The translations under genes and the position numbers were made by a program. DNA of 35,969 bases from Actinomycetota bacterium (GTDB taxonomy: Bacteria > Actinomycetota > Actinomycetes > Propionibacteriales > Propionibacteriaceae): assembly GCA_016213595.1 (NCBI GenBank), contig JACRAA010000041.1, positions 1-35,969 of the forward strand. The letters are read 5' to 3'. The notes beneath the pieces were generated by a model. That model saw only the letters and a program-made list of their open reading frames with translations. It did no database searches and was not told where the DNA came from. Shown one piece after another: positions 22,252 to 29,129 of the stretch; positions within the stretch are counted from its first letter, which is position 1, and each line of letters starts with the position of its first letter.

Positions 22252-23700
22252 CTAGCCCGGCGGGCCGTACCGGGGGATGATGATGCCCGCCAGGGCCAGC
22301 CACGTGGCGAAGACGAACCACGCGCAGAGGACGGCGAAGACCGCGATCCGTACGTTCGGGTTCGGGAAGGTACGTGTGGCCAGCTGCTCGAAGCCGCGTG
22401 CAACGAAGTAGGCGACGGGGAGCAGCATCGGCAGGACATATCGACCCTGCGGCTGGAAGTCCTGCGTGTACGAGTGGTAGATGCTCAACGCGACAGGGAT
22501 GGGGATCGCGACGAGCAGCACGCCGTGGAGCAGCCCCTGGTCCCAGGACGTCAGCCCGGGCGCGGAGAGCTCCAGATCCTCGGCGCCGGACGTGCCCTGC
22601 TCACCGGCCTTCGTCCCGCGCCGTGCACCCCACCTCACCACGCCGGGGACCAGCGCGCCCATCCCGGCGACCGTGATGGCGGCGTAGCCGCCGTAGATCG
22701 CCGCCGGCAGGCGCACCGTCTTGTAGCCGAACAGGCCGACGGAGCTCATGCCGGTGATGACGATCCAGCCGTGGTGAACGAGCATGTCCCAGAGGCCCCA
22801 GCCCTTGGCGAGCGCGGACGAGGCGCCCGGCTTGGCGAAGTCCCGGCCGTACAGCATCCCCTGCTCGCCGGACGTCCTGAGCCCCAGGAAGTCCCCGTTG
22901 TACAGGTAGGCGTTCCGGATGAACCACCAGCCGGCCAGGACGAGCACGACGGCGCAGATCATCCCCAGCTGGACCAGGGTCTGCCGCAGGTGCGCGGGGC
23001 GTTCGCCGACGGGAGCGCGGCGCCAGGCGCGGAGGCGGTCGGCCAGGTAGACGACGACGCTGAGAAGCACGAACCCGTACGCCGTGAAGTAGGACAGGAG
23101 GCACACGGAGATCGCCAGCCCCAGCAGCAGGACGTTCCCCGTCCCCCACCCGTCACGGAGCCCTCGCAGCCAGGCGTAGATGATCAGCGCGGCCGAGAAG
23201 ATCGCCAGGGAGTCGCTGTTGAGGTAGCAGCTGAGGAAGGCCAACTGGGGCAGAAGCGCGATGAAGGCGACGAAGAACCAGCGCCAGATCCCGTGGAGCA
23301 GCCTGCGGGAGATGAGGATGCTCAGCGCCACCGTGCCGGTCCCGAAGATCACGGAGGCGAACCGTGATGCCAGGTACAGGACGTGACCGTCCGTGCTGAA
23401 CAGGCTCGCGATGGAACGCAGCAACGCCGCGACGAGCGCCGCCAGGATCGGCTCGAAGGCGTACGAGGTGCCCCAGATCGCGTCGCGGGTCGCGGGATCC
23501 GTGCCCGACGGGATGACGTGGCGCTCCGAGATGTACCGCACGAGGCGGTACCGCATGTTCTCGTCCGGGGCCGCGTCGAACGGGACAGTCCAGGCCCAGG
23601 TGGTGTAGAGCACGAAGCAGGCGACGATGAAGGTCACCGGGAGCAGCCGCTCGACGGACGAGGCGAGCCGTTCGGAGCCCCTCGTCGCTCCGGTCGTCAC
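22252..23700 (-). CDS. DUF2142-family multi-pass membrane protein (glycosyltransferase C-like)
   Basis: A 482-residue integral membrane protein with about ten or more hydrophobic segments. The opening VPFDAAPDENMRYRLVRYIS and SRFASVIFGTGTVALSI, and the later YLNSDSLAIFSAALIIYAW with RNAYLYNGDFLG, are the DUF2142 pattern. These proteins resemble GT-C transferases that use lipid-linked sugars outside the membrane; the acidic DAAPDEN near the first loop suits that. The start is the GTG at 23700, whose GTGA overlaps the stop of the GtrA gene, so the two are translationally coupled. The longer open frame towards 24591 lies antisense to the WecE-like gene and is not used. It probably transfers a sugar supplied by the neighbouring GtrA/GtrB/WecE functions. 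Confidence 0.87.
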   Translation of the reverse strand: MTTGATRGSERLASSVERLLPVTFIVACFVLYTTWAWTVPFDAAPDENMRYRLVRYISERHVIPSGTDPATRDAIWGTSYAFEPILAALVAALLRSIASLFSTDGHVLYLASRFASVIFGTGTVALSILISRRLLHGIWRWFFVAFIALLPQLAFLSCYLNSDSLAIFSAALIIYAWLRGLRDGWGTGNVLLLGLAISVCLLSYFTAYGFVLLSVVVYLADRLRAWRRAPVGERPAHLRQTLVQLGMICAVVLVLAGWWFIRNAYLYNGDFLGLRTSGEQGMLYGRDFAKPGASSALAKGWGLWDMLVHHGWIVITGMSSVGLFGYKTVRLPAAIYGGYAAITVAGMGALVPGVVRWGARRGTKAGEQGTSGAEDLELSAPGLTSWDQGLLHGVLLVAIPIPVALSIYHSYTQDFQPQGRYVLPMLLPVAYFVARGFEQLATRTFPNPNVRIAVFAVLCAWFVFATWLALAGIIIPRYGPPG

Positions 23701-24134
23701 CCCCGCCTCGTCGTCGTCGGCGTTCGCGTCGCGGCGCGCCGGAAGGAGAAGAACCTGTGTCCGAGGAAGCTGCCGATCGCGACCACGACGGTGATGACGA
23801 CCTGCGCGAGCACGGGGTTCATCCGGAGCCCCTCGACGAACAGCGGGGCGGCGGCGATGGGGGCGATCATGCCCGAGCCCCACACGACCATGAACCGGAG
23901 CAGGTCTCCGCGGAGCGACCCGGTCGAGTGGAAGACGAAGCGCCGGTACAGCGGGAAGGCGACGGGTATCGGCGCGACCTGGGAGAACACCGTCGCCAGC
24001 ATGTAGTGCCAGCCGAGGCGCAGGCCCAGCGCGACCATCGCCCAGCTCAGGACGGAGACCCCGCCAGCGGCCATCAGGTACCGCACCTCTGTGCGCCGGA
24101 GGACCGAGGCAGCCTGGTCCAGGCGCATGTTCAT
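23697..24134 (-). CDS. GtrA-family membrane protein (sugar-lipid flippase)
   Basis: A 145-residue GtrA-like protein with four membrane helices. EVRYLMAAGGVSVLSWAMVALGL opens it, QVAPIPVAFPLYRRFVF(HS) holds the conserved basic motif, and FLGHRFFSFRR closes it. GtrA proteins are thought to flip undecaprenyl-phosphate-linked sugars across the membrane. The start was placed at ATG 24134, six bases after a TACGCT element; ATG 24128 is possible. It is coupled to the DUF2142 gene and divergent from the aminotransferase gene. Confidence 0.85.
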   Translation of the reverse strand: MNMRLDQAASVLRRTEVRYLMAAGGVSVLSWAMVALGLRLGWHYMLATVFSQVAPIPVAFPLYRRFVFHSTGSLRGDLLRFMVVWGSGMIAPIAAAPLFVEGLRMNPVLAQVVITVVVAIGSFLGHRFFSFRRAATRTPTTTRRG

Positions 24135-24140
24135 GTGTAG

Positions 24141-24146
24141 AGCGTA
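24141..24146 (-). promoter_or_regulatory. -10 element for leaderless gtrA-like gene
   Basis: Minus strand TACGCT ends six bases before the ATG at 24134. Confidence 0.45.
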
Positions 24147-24197
24147 ACTGCCGGCTGAGGCCCGGCTGTGACTGCTGGCTTCGGTCGGCCCGGCGGG

Positions 24198-24203
24198 TAA
24201 GGT
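24198..24203 (+). promoter_or_regulatory. -10 element for leaderless wecE-like gene
   Basis: TAAGGT ends eight bases before the GTG at 24212. With the element at 24141-24146 it forms a compact divergent promoter pair about 50 bases wide. Confidence 0.45.
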
Positions 24204-24211
24204 CTCCACCC

Positions 24212-25351
24212 GTGGCCCGCCTGCTGTTCTCCGTCCCGTACGTCACCGGATCCGAGTCGACGTACGTCGCCCAGGCGATGGCCTCCGACCATTGGCAGGG
24301 CGACGGACCCTTCACGAGACGCGCCGTGGCCCTGCTGCAGCAGCTCACCGCCGCGAGGGGAGTCATCCTCACGACCTCCTGTACGCACGCGCTCGAGCTC
24401 GCGGCCGTCCTCGTCGGGTTGAAGCCCGGCGACGAGGTGATCTGCCCGAGCTTCACGTTCTCGTCGACCGCGACCGCGATCGTCTCCAGGGGCGCCGTGC
24501 CCGTCTTCGTCGACATCGAGCCACGCACCCTGAACATCGACCCGGCAGCCGCGGAGGCCGCGATCACGCTGAGGACGAAGGCGATGTTCATCCTCCACTA
24601 CGGAGGCGTGGCCGCTGACCTCGACCAGCTCCTCGCGATCGCGGACCGGTACGGGCTGGCGCTCGTGGAGGACAACGCCCACGGGCTGGGCGCGAGGTTC
24701 CGTGGCCGTCACCTCGGCACGTTCGGCACGTTGGGGACGCAGAGCTTCCACGAGACGAAGAACGTCGCGATGGGGGAGGGCGGCGCGTTGCTCGTCCAGG
24801 ATCCCGAGCTCCTGGCTCGCGCTGAGATCGTGCGCGACAAGGGTACGAACCGCGCGCGGTTCTGGCGGGGCGAGATCGACAAGTACACGTGGGTGGACGA
24901 AGGCTCGTCGTACCTGCCGAGCGACATCCTGGCGGCGGTGCTCTGCGCGCAGCTCGAGGGGTTCGACGACATCCAGGCGAAGCGGATGCACGTCTGGGAC
25001 CGCTACGACACGGAGCTCGCCGACTGGGCGGGCCGGTCGGGCGTCGACCAGATGTACGTCCCGCCGGAACGTTCCCAGCCGGCGCACCTGTACGTCCTGA
25101 TGATGCCCTCCGCCGAGGACCAGCACGGGCTGATCCAGCACCTGCGCGAACGCGACGTCGTCGCGACGTTCCACTACCAGCCGCTCGACCAGTCGCCCGC
25201 CGGCCTGGCCTTCGGGCGCGCCCCCGAGCCGTGCACGGTCACGTACGACCGGGCCGCCCGGCTGGTCAGGCTGCCGGTCTACGCGAGGATGACGGACGCC
25301 GACATCGACCGCGTCATCGAGGGCGTGACCTCGTACACCCCGTGCTGCTGA
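24212..25351 (+). CDS. wecE: WecE/RffA-like dTDP-4-dehydro-6-deoxyhexose aminotransferase
   Basis: A 379-residue DegT/DnrJ/EryC1-family PLP enzyme (E. coli WecE is 376). The substrate-binding start LLFSVPYVTGSESTYVAQAM and SDHWQGDGPFT are WecE-like. LVEDNAHGLG (Asp154) and SFHETKNVAMGEGGAL with the PLP lysine Lys183 complete the active site. It transfers an amino group from glutamate to a dTDP-4-keto-6-deoxyhexose, making an amino sugar for surface glycans. Genes for dTDP-sugar synthesis (rmlA/rmlB) are not in the window. It starts with GTG at 24212, is divergent from gtrA, and ends in a hairpin shared with the convergent glycosyltransferase gene. Confidence 0.92.
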   Translation: MARLLFSVPYVTGSESTYVAQAMASDHWQGDGPFTRRAVALLQQLTAARGVILTTSCTHALELAAVLVGLKPGDEVICPSFTFSSTATAIVSRGAVPVFVDIEPRTLNIDPAAAEAAITLRTKAMFILHYGGVAADLDQLLAIADRYGLALVEDNAHGLGARFRGRHLGTFGTLGTQSFHETKNVAMGEGGALLVQDPELLARAEIVRDKGTNRARFWRGEIDKYTWVDEGSSYLPSDILAAVLCAQLEGFDDIQAKRMHVWDRYDTELADWAGRSGVDQMYVPPERSQPAHLYVLMMPSAEDQHGLIQHLRERDVVATFHYQPLDQSPAGLAFGRAPEPCTVTYDRAARLVRLPVYARMTDADIDRVIEGVTSYTPCC

Positions 25352-25361
25352 CAGCCATGTA

Positions 25362-25377
25362 GGGCCGGCGCCGGCCC
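25362..25377. terminator. Perfect 16-bp palindrome between convergent genes
   Basis: GGGCCGGCGCCGGCCC lies 10 bases after the wecE stop and 20 before the end of the glycosyltransferase gene. It can form the same hairpin on either strand and is a likely bidirectional, U-tract-free terminator. Confidence 0.55.
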
Positions 25378-25397
25378 CGGAGGATGCGCCGCCGTGG

Positions 25398-26417
25398 TCA
25401 CTGCGAGTCGGCCTGGCGTCTCCGCTGGGCGGCCGCCACAGCGTCGCGCTCAGCCTCGGAGCTGCTCGCCACCGCGGGTGCCGACGGAAGACCGACCTGG
25501 CGTCCTGTGTCCCCCTGGATCCGTACCACGTAGGTAGGGCGGTTCTGCGAGCTCATGTACAGCCGGCCCACGTAGTTGCCGATCACGCCCAGGCTCAGCA
25601 TCGTCAGGCCGGAGAAGAGCGACGTCATGGCGGCCTGGGAGGCCCAGCCGGCAGGGGTCGGGTCGGAGACGAAGTAGCTGATGATCACGTAGACGAACAG
25701 CCCGAGCCCCAGGAGGCAGGCGAAGTACCCGGCGACCGTCACGAACCGCAGCGCCTGGGTGGTGCCGGTGGTCATGTCCCAGGCGAGGCGTACCAGGGAG
25801 GACCAGGTGTAGCCCGAGCGGCCGTGGGTGCGTGTGTCCATCTTCACCGGCACGGCGATGACGCCGTTCGTCGACCATCCCAGCAGGACGTCGATGTACG
25901 CGGCGCCCGCCACCGAGCCGAACCCCTCCCGGAGGTCGGTGCGCATCGCGACGAACGACGAGAACAGCCGCGCGTTGGCGAGGCCCATCCGCTCCATGAC
26001 CCGCTTCACGCCCTGGCTCGTCGCGTTGCGCCACACGTTGTGCTCCTCGTCGACGGCGTTGCCGTAGACGACGTCGACGAGCGGGTCCGCCAGCGGCTCC
26101 AGCAGGAGGTGGATCTCCTCCGGGCGGTGCTGGAGGTCGTCGTCCATGAGGACGGTCACCTCGTACCGCGCGCGGTCGATGCCGGCGAGGCTGGCGTGGT
26201 GCTGTCCGTAGTTGCGCCGGAGGAGGACGGCCGTCACGCGGGGGTCCTCGATCTCGAGGCTCCGTGCGACGGCGTACGTGTCGTCCGGCGAGCCGTCGAC
26301 GATGAGCAGGATCTCGTACGCCTCCGCCACGTCGGCCAGTGACGCGTGCAACCTGGCGACGAGCTCGGGCAGACTGTCGCGGGAGCGGTAGCAGGGGATG
26401 ACGACGGAGACGTTCAC
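25398..26417 (-). CDS. GT2 glycosyltransferase, GtrB/polyprenyl-phosphate sugar transferase type
   Basis: A 339-residue membrane-anchored family 2 glycosyltransferase. VSVVIPCYRSRDSLPELV starts the GT-A fold, IVDGSPDDT binds the nucleotide, and LMDDDLQHRPEEI (Asp92-94) is the DxD metal site. HGRSGYTW and two membrane helices (about residues 225-290) follow, as in GtrB, ArnC and dolichol-phosphate mannose synthases. It should load a sugar onto polyprenyl phosphate for GtrA to flip and the DUF2142 protein to transfer. The C-terminal 50 residues are a charged, Ala/Glu-rich tail. The start is GTG 26417 with GATAAT eight bases before it. Confidence 0.9.
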   Translation of the reverse strand: MNVSVVIPCYRSRDSLPELVARLHASLADVAEAYEILLIVDGSPDDTYAVARSLEIEDPRVTAVLLRRNYGQHHASLAGIDRARYEVTVLMDDDLQHRPEEIHLLLEPLADPLVDVVYGNAVDEEHNVWRNATSQGVKRVMERMGLANARLFSSFVAMRTDLREGFGSVAGAAYIDVLLGWSTNGVIAVPVKMDTRTHGRSGYTWSSLVRLAWDMTTGTTQALRFVTVAGYFACLLGLGLFVYVIISYFVSDPTPAGWASQAAMTSLFSGLTMLSLGVIGNYVGRLYMSSQNRPTYVVRIQGDTGRQVGLPSAPAVASSSEAERDAVAAAQRRRQADSQ

Positions 26418-26425
26418 AGCTAGGG

Positions 26426-26431
26426 ATTATC
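26426..26431 (-). promoter_or_regulatory. -10 element for leaderless GtrB-like gene
   Basis: Minus strand GATAAT, close to the TATAAT consensus, ends eight bases before the GTG at 26417. Confidence 0.5.
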
Positions 26432-26452
26432 CCCGACGGTCTCCTGTCCGTC

Positions 26453-26674
26453 ATGCACCTGGCTGGTCGAGCGGGCACGAGCCGCGTCGACCGGCGTCCC
26501 CTCACCGAGGCGTACGCCTCGCCGTCCGTCTTCACCGGCACCTACCAGGTACCGCAGGCGAGCTACTTCCTCCTGGGGGACAACCGCGACGTCTCCAGCG
26601 ACGGCAGGAGTGGCGTGAGCCGTACGTGGGCGGGGCTGCGGTACGAGGACGCCTCCTCGGCGCACGCGCACTGA
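26453..26674 (+). pseudogene. Signal peptidase I remnant (C-terminal part only)
   Basis: A 73-residue frame carries the last conserved block of type I signal peptidase: VDRRPLTEAY resembles the family's NGxPLxEPY, and TYQVPQASYFLLGDNRDVSSDGR matches VPxGxYFVLGDNRxxSxDSR (GDNR at residues 42-45). The membrane anchor, the catalytic serine and the catalytic lysine regions are absent, so it cannot be an active peptidase. No matching upstream part is found in any frame before 26453, where the glycosyltransferase promoter begins. Codon use is still typical of the genome, which suggests fairly recent decay. It may be a genuine small gene, but a remnant is more likely. Confidence 0.7.
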
Positions 26675-26682
26675 GCCCTCGC

Positions 26683-27609
26683 TCAGAGTCCCCTGCTCGC
26701 GGCGCGCCGGATGCGCCCGTCGCCGTACCGCACCCCGCCGGCGGCTCGCTGGGCTATCGCCGGCCAGACGCAGACCGCCCGTTCGAGGACCCAGAGGGGA
26801 GCCCAGAGGGCTGCGGTGACGGGGAAGACGCGCCCGCCTCCAGCACGGCGCCGGCCGACCTCGGCGAGCCCGATAGCGACCAGCGCCAGCAGGCCGAGCG
26901 CTCGCGGTCTGTGCCGCAAGCCCACGATGACGGGAAGCAGCGCAGCCTCGACGACCAGGCGTGACGGTTGGGCGAAGTCGTCGTAGGCCTGCCGGACGCG
27001 CTGGCTGACGAAGTGAGCAGCAGTGGGCGGCCGCCGGCCGACGTACAGGTCGTCGGCCAGCTCCACGACACCGCCGCGCGCCCCGACCGTACGGATGAGC
27101 TCCAGGTTCTCGAACAGCACGTCCCCGTCGTACCCCTCCGGCAGGACGATGCCCCTGCGGACGATCAGGGTGCCCGGGTAGTCGCTGCCGAGAGCCCGGT
27201 TGAGCAGCTGCCGGCCGGTGTCCCAGCGCGCATGCCACGGCCAGTCCGTGAACACGTTCTGCGGCGCGACGAGGTCGGCCTGCTCCAGCCGCCGGAGACC
27301 CTCTGCGAGCGCGTCCCGCTCGTACCGCACGTCGTCGTCGGCGATCACGACAGCCTCATGCCGGGCGAGAGTGAGACCCGTCATCACTCCTTTGACCTTG
27401 CCGTTGCGTCCAGGCCAGTCCCCAGGCGGGAGGACGCGAGCGTACGGGGACCACACCTGGAGGTGCTGGGCGAACAGGTCCGCCGGGGAGCCGTCGACGA
27501 CGGTCACGTCGACGAGGCCGGCGAGCCCGCGCAGGTAGTCCGTGAGGTCGTCGAGGTCGGCGTCGTCCTGCCACCGGGGCGGCAGGACGTACTCGGCCGT
27601 CGCCGTCAT
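26683..27609 (-). CDS. GT2-like glycosyltransferase, third gene of the YqcI/YcgG-DUF1989 operon
   Basis: A 308-residue family 2-type transferase. VDVTVVDGSPAD (residues 33-44) binds the nucleotide, VIADDDVRYERDAL (88-101) is the acidic metal motif, and VLFENLELIRTVGARGG with FVSQRVRQAYDDF fill the acceptor side. Two hydrophobic segments follow (about 205-270), so it is probably membrane-bound. The ATG at 27609 overlaps the stop of the DUF1989 gene (ATGA), which couples its translation to that gene; the open frame reaching 28086 lies inside DUF1989 and is not used. The donor and acceptor are unknown. Its fixed place behind two enzymes of guanidino chemistry suggests a role in the same pathway. 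Confidence 0.83.
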   Translation of the reverse strand: MTATAEYVLPPRWQDDADLDDLTDYLRGLAGLVDVTVVDGSPADLFAQHLQVWSPYARVLPPGDWPGRNGKVKGVMTGLTLARHEAVVIADDDVRYERDALAEGLRRLEQADLVAPQNVFTDWPWHARWDTGRQLLNRALGSDYPGTLIVRRGIVLPEGYDGDVLFENLELIRTVGARGGVVELADDLYVGRRPPTAAHFVSQRVRQAYDDFAQPSRLVVEAALLPVIVGLRHRPRALGLLALVAIGLAEVGRRRAGGGRVFPVTAALWAPLWVLERAVCVWPAIAQRAAGGVRYGDGRIRRAASRGL

Positions 27610-28214
27610 GTCGAAGGACCGTCCTCCTGTCGGGGCACGATCGCGTAGTCGACAGGCTTGCAGATCCCGCCGTTTGACTTCTCTGCGGAACAGGCCGTGA
27701 GGGCTACGAAGAGGTCCATCTGCGCCTCGACGACGAACCGGTCTCCTGGCTTCGACCGGGGTGGGTCGATGTGCATGATCCCGTTGTCGTCCGTCCAGAC
27801 GTTCATGAAGATGTTGAACGAGGTGCCGATCTGGTCGTCGGTGACACCGTACGGAGCCAGCCCTGTCGCGAGGTTCTCCAGGCAGCTGGGGTGCCGCTCC
27901 CCGTGGAGCTCCGGGTAGAGGAGGTCGAACGTCTGCTGGCTGCACGGTGTGAGCGTGAAGTCGTGCCGGCCGCAGTCGTCCTCGATGATCCGGAACATCG
28001 GGCGCGACCTGTTGCTGTACAGCAGGTCGTTGGTCGTCTGGTAGATGCAGTTGGCGTAGTCGATCGTCCTGCCGCTGGACAGCCATTCACGGGTGTCGTC
28101 CGCGCTCACGGCGAACAGGTCGCTGACCTGGCCACCGGTCGTGTCGACGACGACGAGGAGGTCACCCTCCTTCAGCTCGAACCCCGCGCCGGTCTGCGGT
28201 TCCAGCCTGTTCAT
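27606..28214 (-). CDS. DUF1989 (urea carboxylase-associated family) protein
   Basis: A 202-residue DUF1989 protein. Characteristic blocks are TGGQVSDLFAVSADDTREWLS, then LYSNRSRPMFRIIEDDCGRHDFTLTPCS (His84, Cys91), HPSCLENLATGLAPYG (His108, Cys111) and TSFNIFMNV; the Cys and His residues are likely metal or catalytic ligands. The family includes the carboxyguanidine deiminase subunits CgdA and CgdB of guanidine breakdown, but neither guanidine carboxylase nor allophanate hydrolase is present here. The ATG overlaps the stop of the YqcI/YcgG gene and its own stop overlaps the glycosyltransferase start, both as ATGA. The role is probably hydrolysis or deimination of a guanidino or related product made by the upstream enzyme (inference). 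Confidence 0.88.
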   Translation of the reverse strand: MNRLEPQTGAGFELKEGDLLVVVDTTGGQVSDLFAVSADDTREWLSSGRTIDYANCIYQTTNDLLYSNRSRPMFRIIEDDCGRHDFTLTPCSQQTFDLLYPELHGERHPSCLENLATGLAPYGVTDDQIGTSFNIFMNVWTDDNGIMHIDPPRSKPGDRFVVEAQMDLFVALTACSAEKSNGGICKPVDYAIVPRQEDGPST

Positions 28215-28957
28215 GCAGCCTCGTTTCCTGGTGGCGGATCATCAGAGGTGGTCAGGTCGACAGGAGGCTGCCAGCCGTCCGGGACAGCCCGGCCCGAGTA
28301 CTGCCGCGCCTCGGAGATGGAGCCGTGGTCGGCCACCATGGGGTTCACATACCCCTGGAGACGTACGTCGCGGCGACGGATGGTGTCGCGCATCCTCTCG
28401 TACCGTCCGGACGCTCGCAGGGCCTCGAACTGCCGGTGCAGGTTGAAGACCAGGACCGGCCAGGGGGTGCGGCGGGCGATGCGCGAGGCCTGCGGATGCA
28501 TCCCGATGACGAAGAAGGCGACCCCGGCCAGGCTGAACGCGAAGTGCGGGTTCGACGGGTCGGCCGAGACGCTCGTATCCCACTCCTGGGACTCGCCCTG
28601 GTCCAGGTCATGGAGCAGGCTGAGCTGGCGCCACAGCAGCGCCTCGAACTCCGCCTCGGAGGAGACGACCGGGCCGCGGAACACCGCCACGAACGAGACG
28701 AAGGTGTCGTCGTCGGCCTCCAGCCCCGTGGTCCTCGCGTACGAGGCGAGCGCCTCGTACAGCTGCGTACTGTCCGGGTCGGCGAGCTCGTCGACCATCT
28801 CGATGTGTGCGGACCGACGGGTGAACACCGAGCGCGCGCCCAGGCAGGGGTAGTCGTCTCTGAGCACCAACGCGCGCAGAGACTCCGCCATGTGCTCGGG
28901 AGTGAGGGCAGGCGTGGTCACGTCGCGCTCATTGCCTGACGCGAATGTGCGATTCAC
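28211..28957 (-). CDS. YqcI/YcgG-family protein, GntA-like haem-dependent N-oxygenase homologue
   Basis: A 248-residue YqcI/YcgG protein. The family pattern is clear: YPCLGARSVF (residues 36-45), FVSFVAVFRGP, NPHFAFSLAGVAFFVIGMHPQASRIARR (His138, His154) and FNLHRQFEALRASGRYERMRDTIRRRD, ending with NPMVADHGSISEARQYSGR. Members of this family include GntA, a haem-dependent N-hydroxylase acting on a guanidino group in guanitoxin synthesis; others are uncharacterised. One conserved His may ligate haem. The GTG at 28957 follows GGAGGAGGG and begins the operon. The stop overlaps the DUF1989 start. The specific substrate is unknown; arginine or a derivative is the natural guess. Confidence 0.88.
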   Translation of the reverse strand: MNRTFASGNERDVTTPALTPEHMAESLRALVLRDDYPCLGARSVFTRRSAHIEMVDELADPDSTQLYEALASYARTTGLEADDDTFVSFVAVFRGPVVSSEAEFEALLWRQLSLLHDLDQGESQEWDTSVSADPSNPHFAFSLAGVAFFVIGMHPQASRIARRTPWPVLVFNLHRQFEALRASGRYERMRDTIRRRDVRLQGYVNPMVADHGSISEARQYSGRAVPDGWQPPVDLTTSDDPPPGNEAA

Positions 28958-29129
28958 CCGCCCTCCTCCCTTTCCTGGAACATCTCCGGCTAGCCCCCAG
29001 ATACCCCCACCCCTTCCCAGCAAAACGGTTTCGGGCGCTGCGTCGGGGCCTGCACGACCGTGAAGGGGCGTTCAGCGGAGAGCGCTCACACGGGACATCA
29101 CGAGGGCTTGGGGATGGGAGAGGTGGGTA

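Noticed and set aside
23701..24591. N-terminal extension of the DUF2142 frame
   Set aside because: It runs antisense to the WecE-like gene and through GtrA in another frame; the GTG at 23700 overlapping the GtrA stop is the natural start.
27610..28086. N-terminal extension of the GT2 frame inside the DUF1989 gene
   Set aside because: The sequence is low-complexity Arg/Pro-rich, and homology begins at MTATAEY; the ATGA overlap fits a start at 27609.
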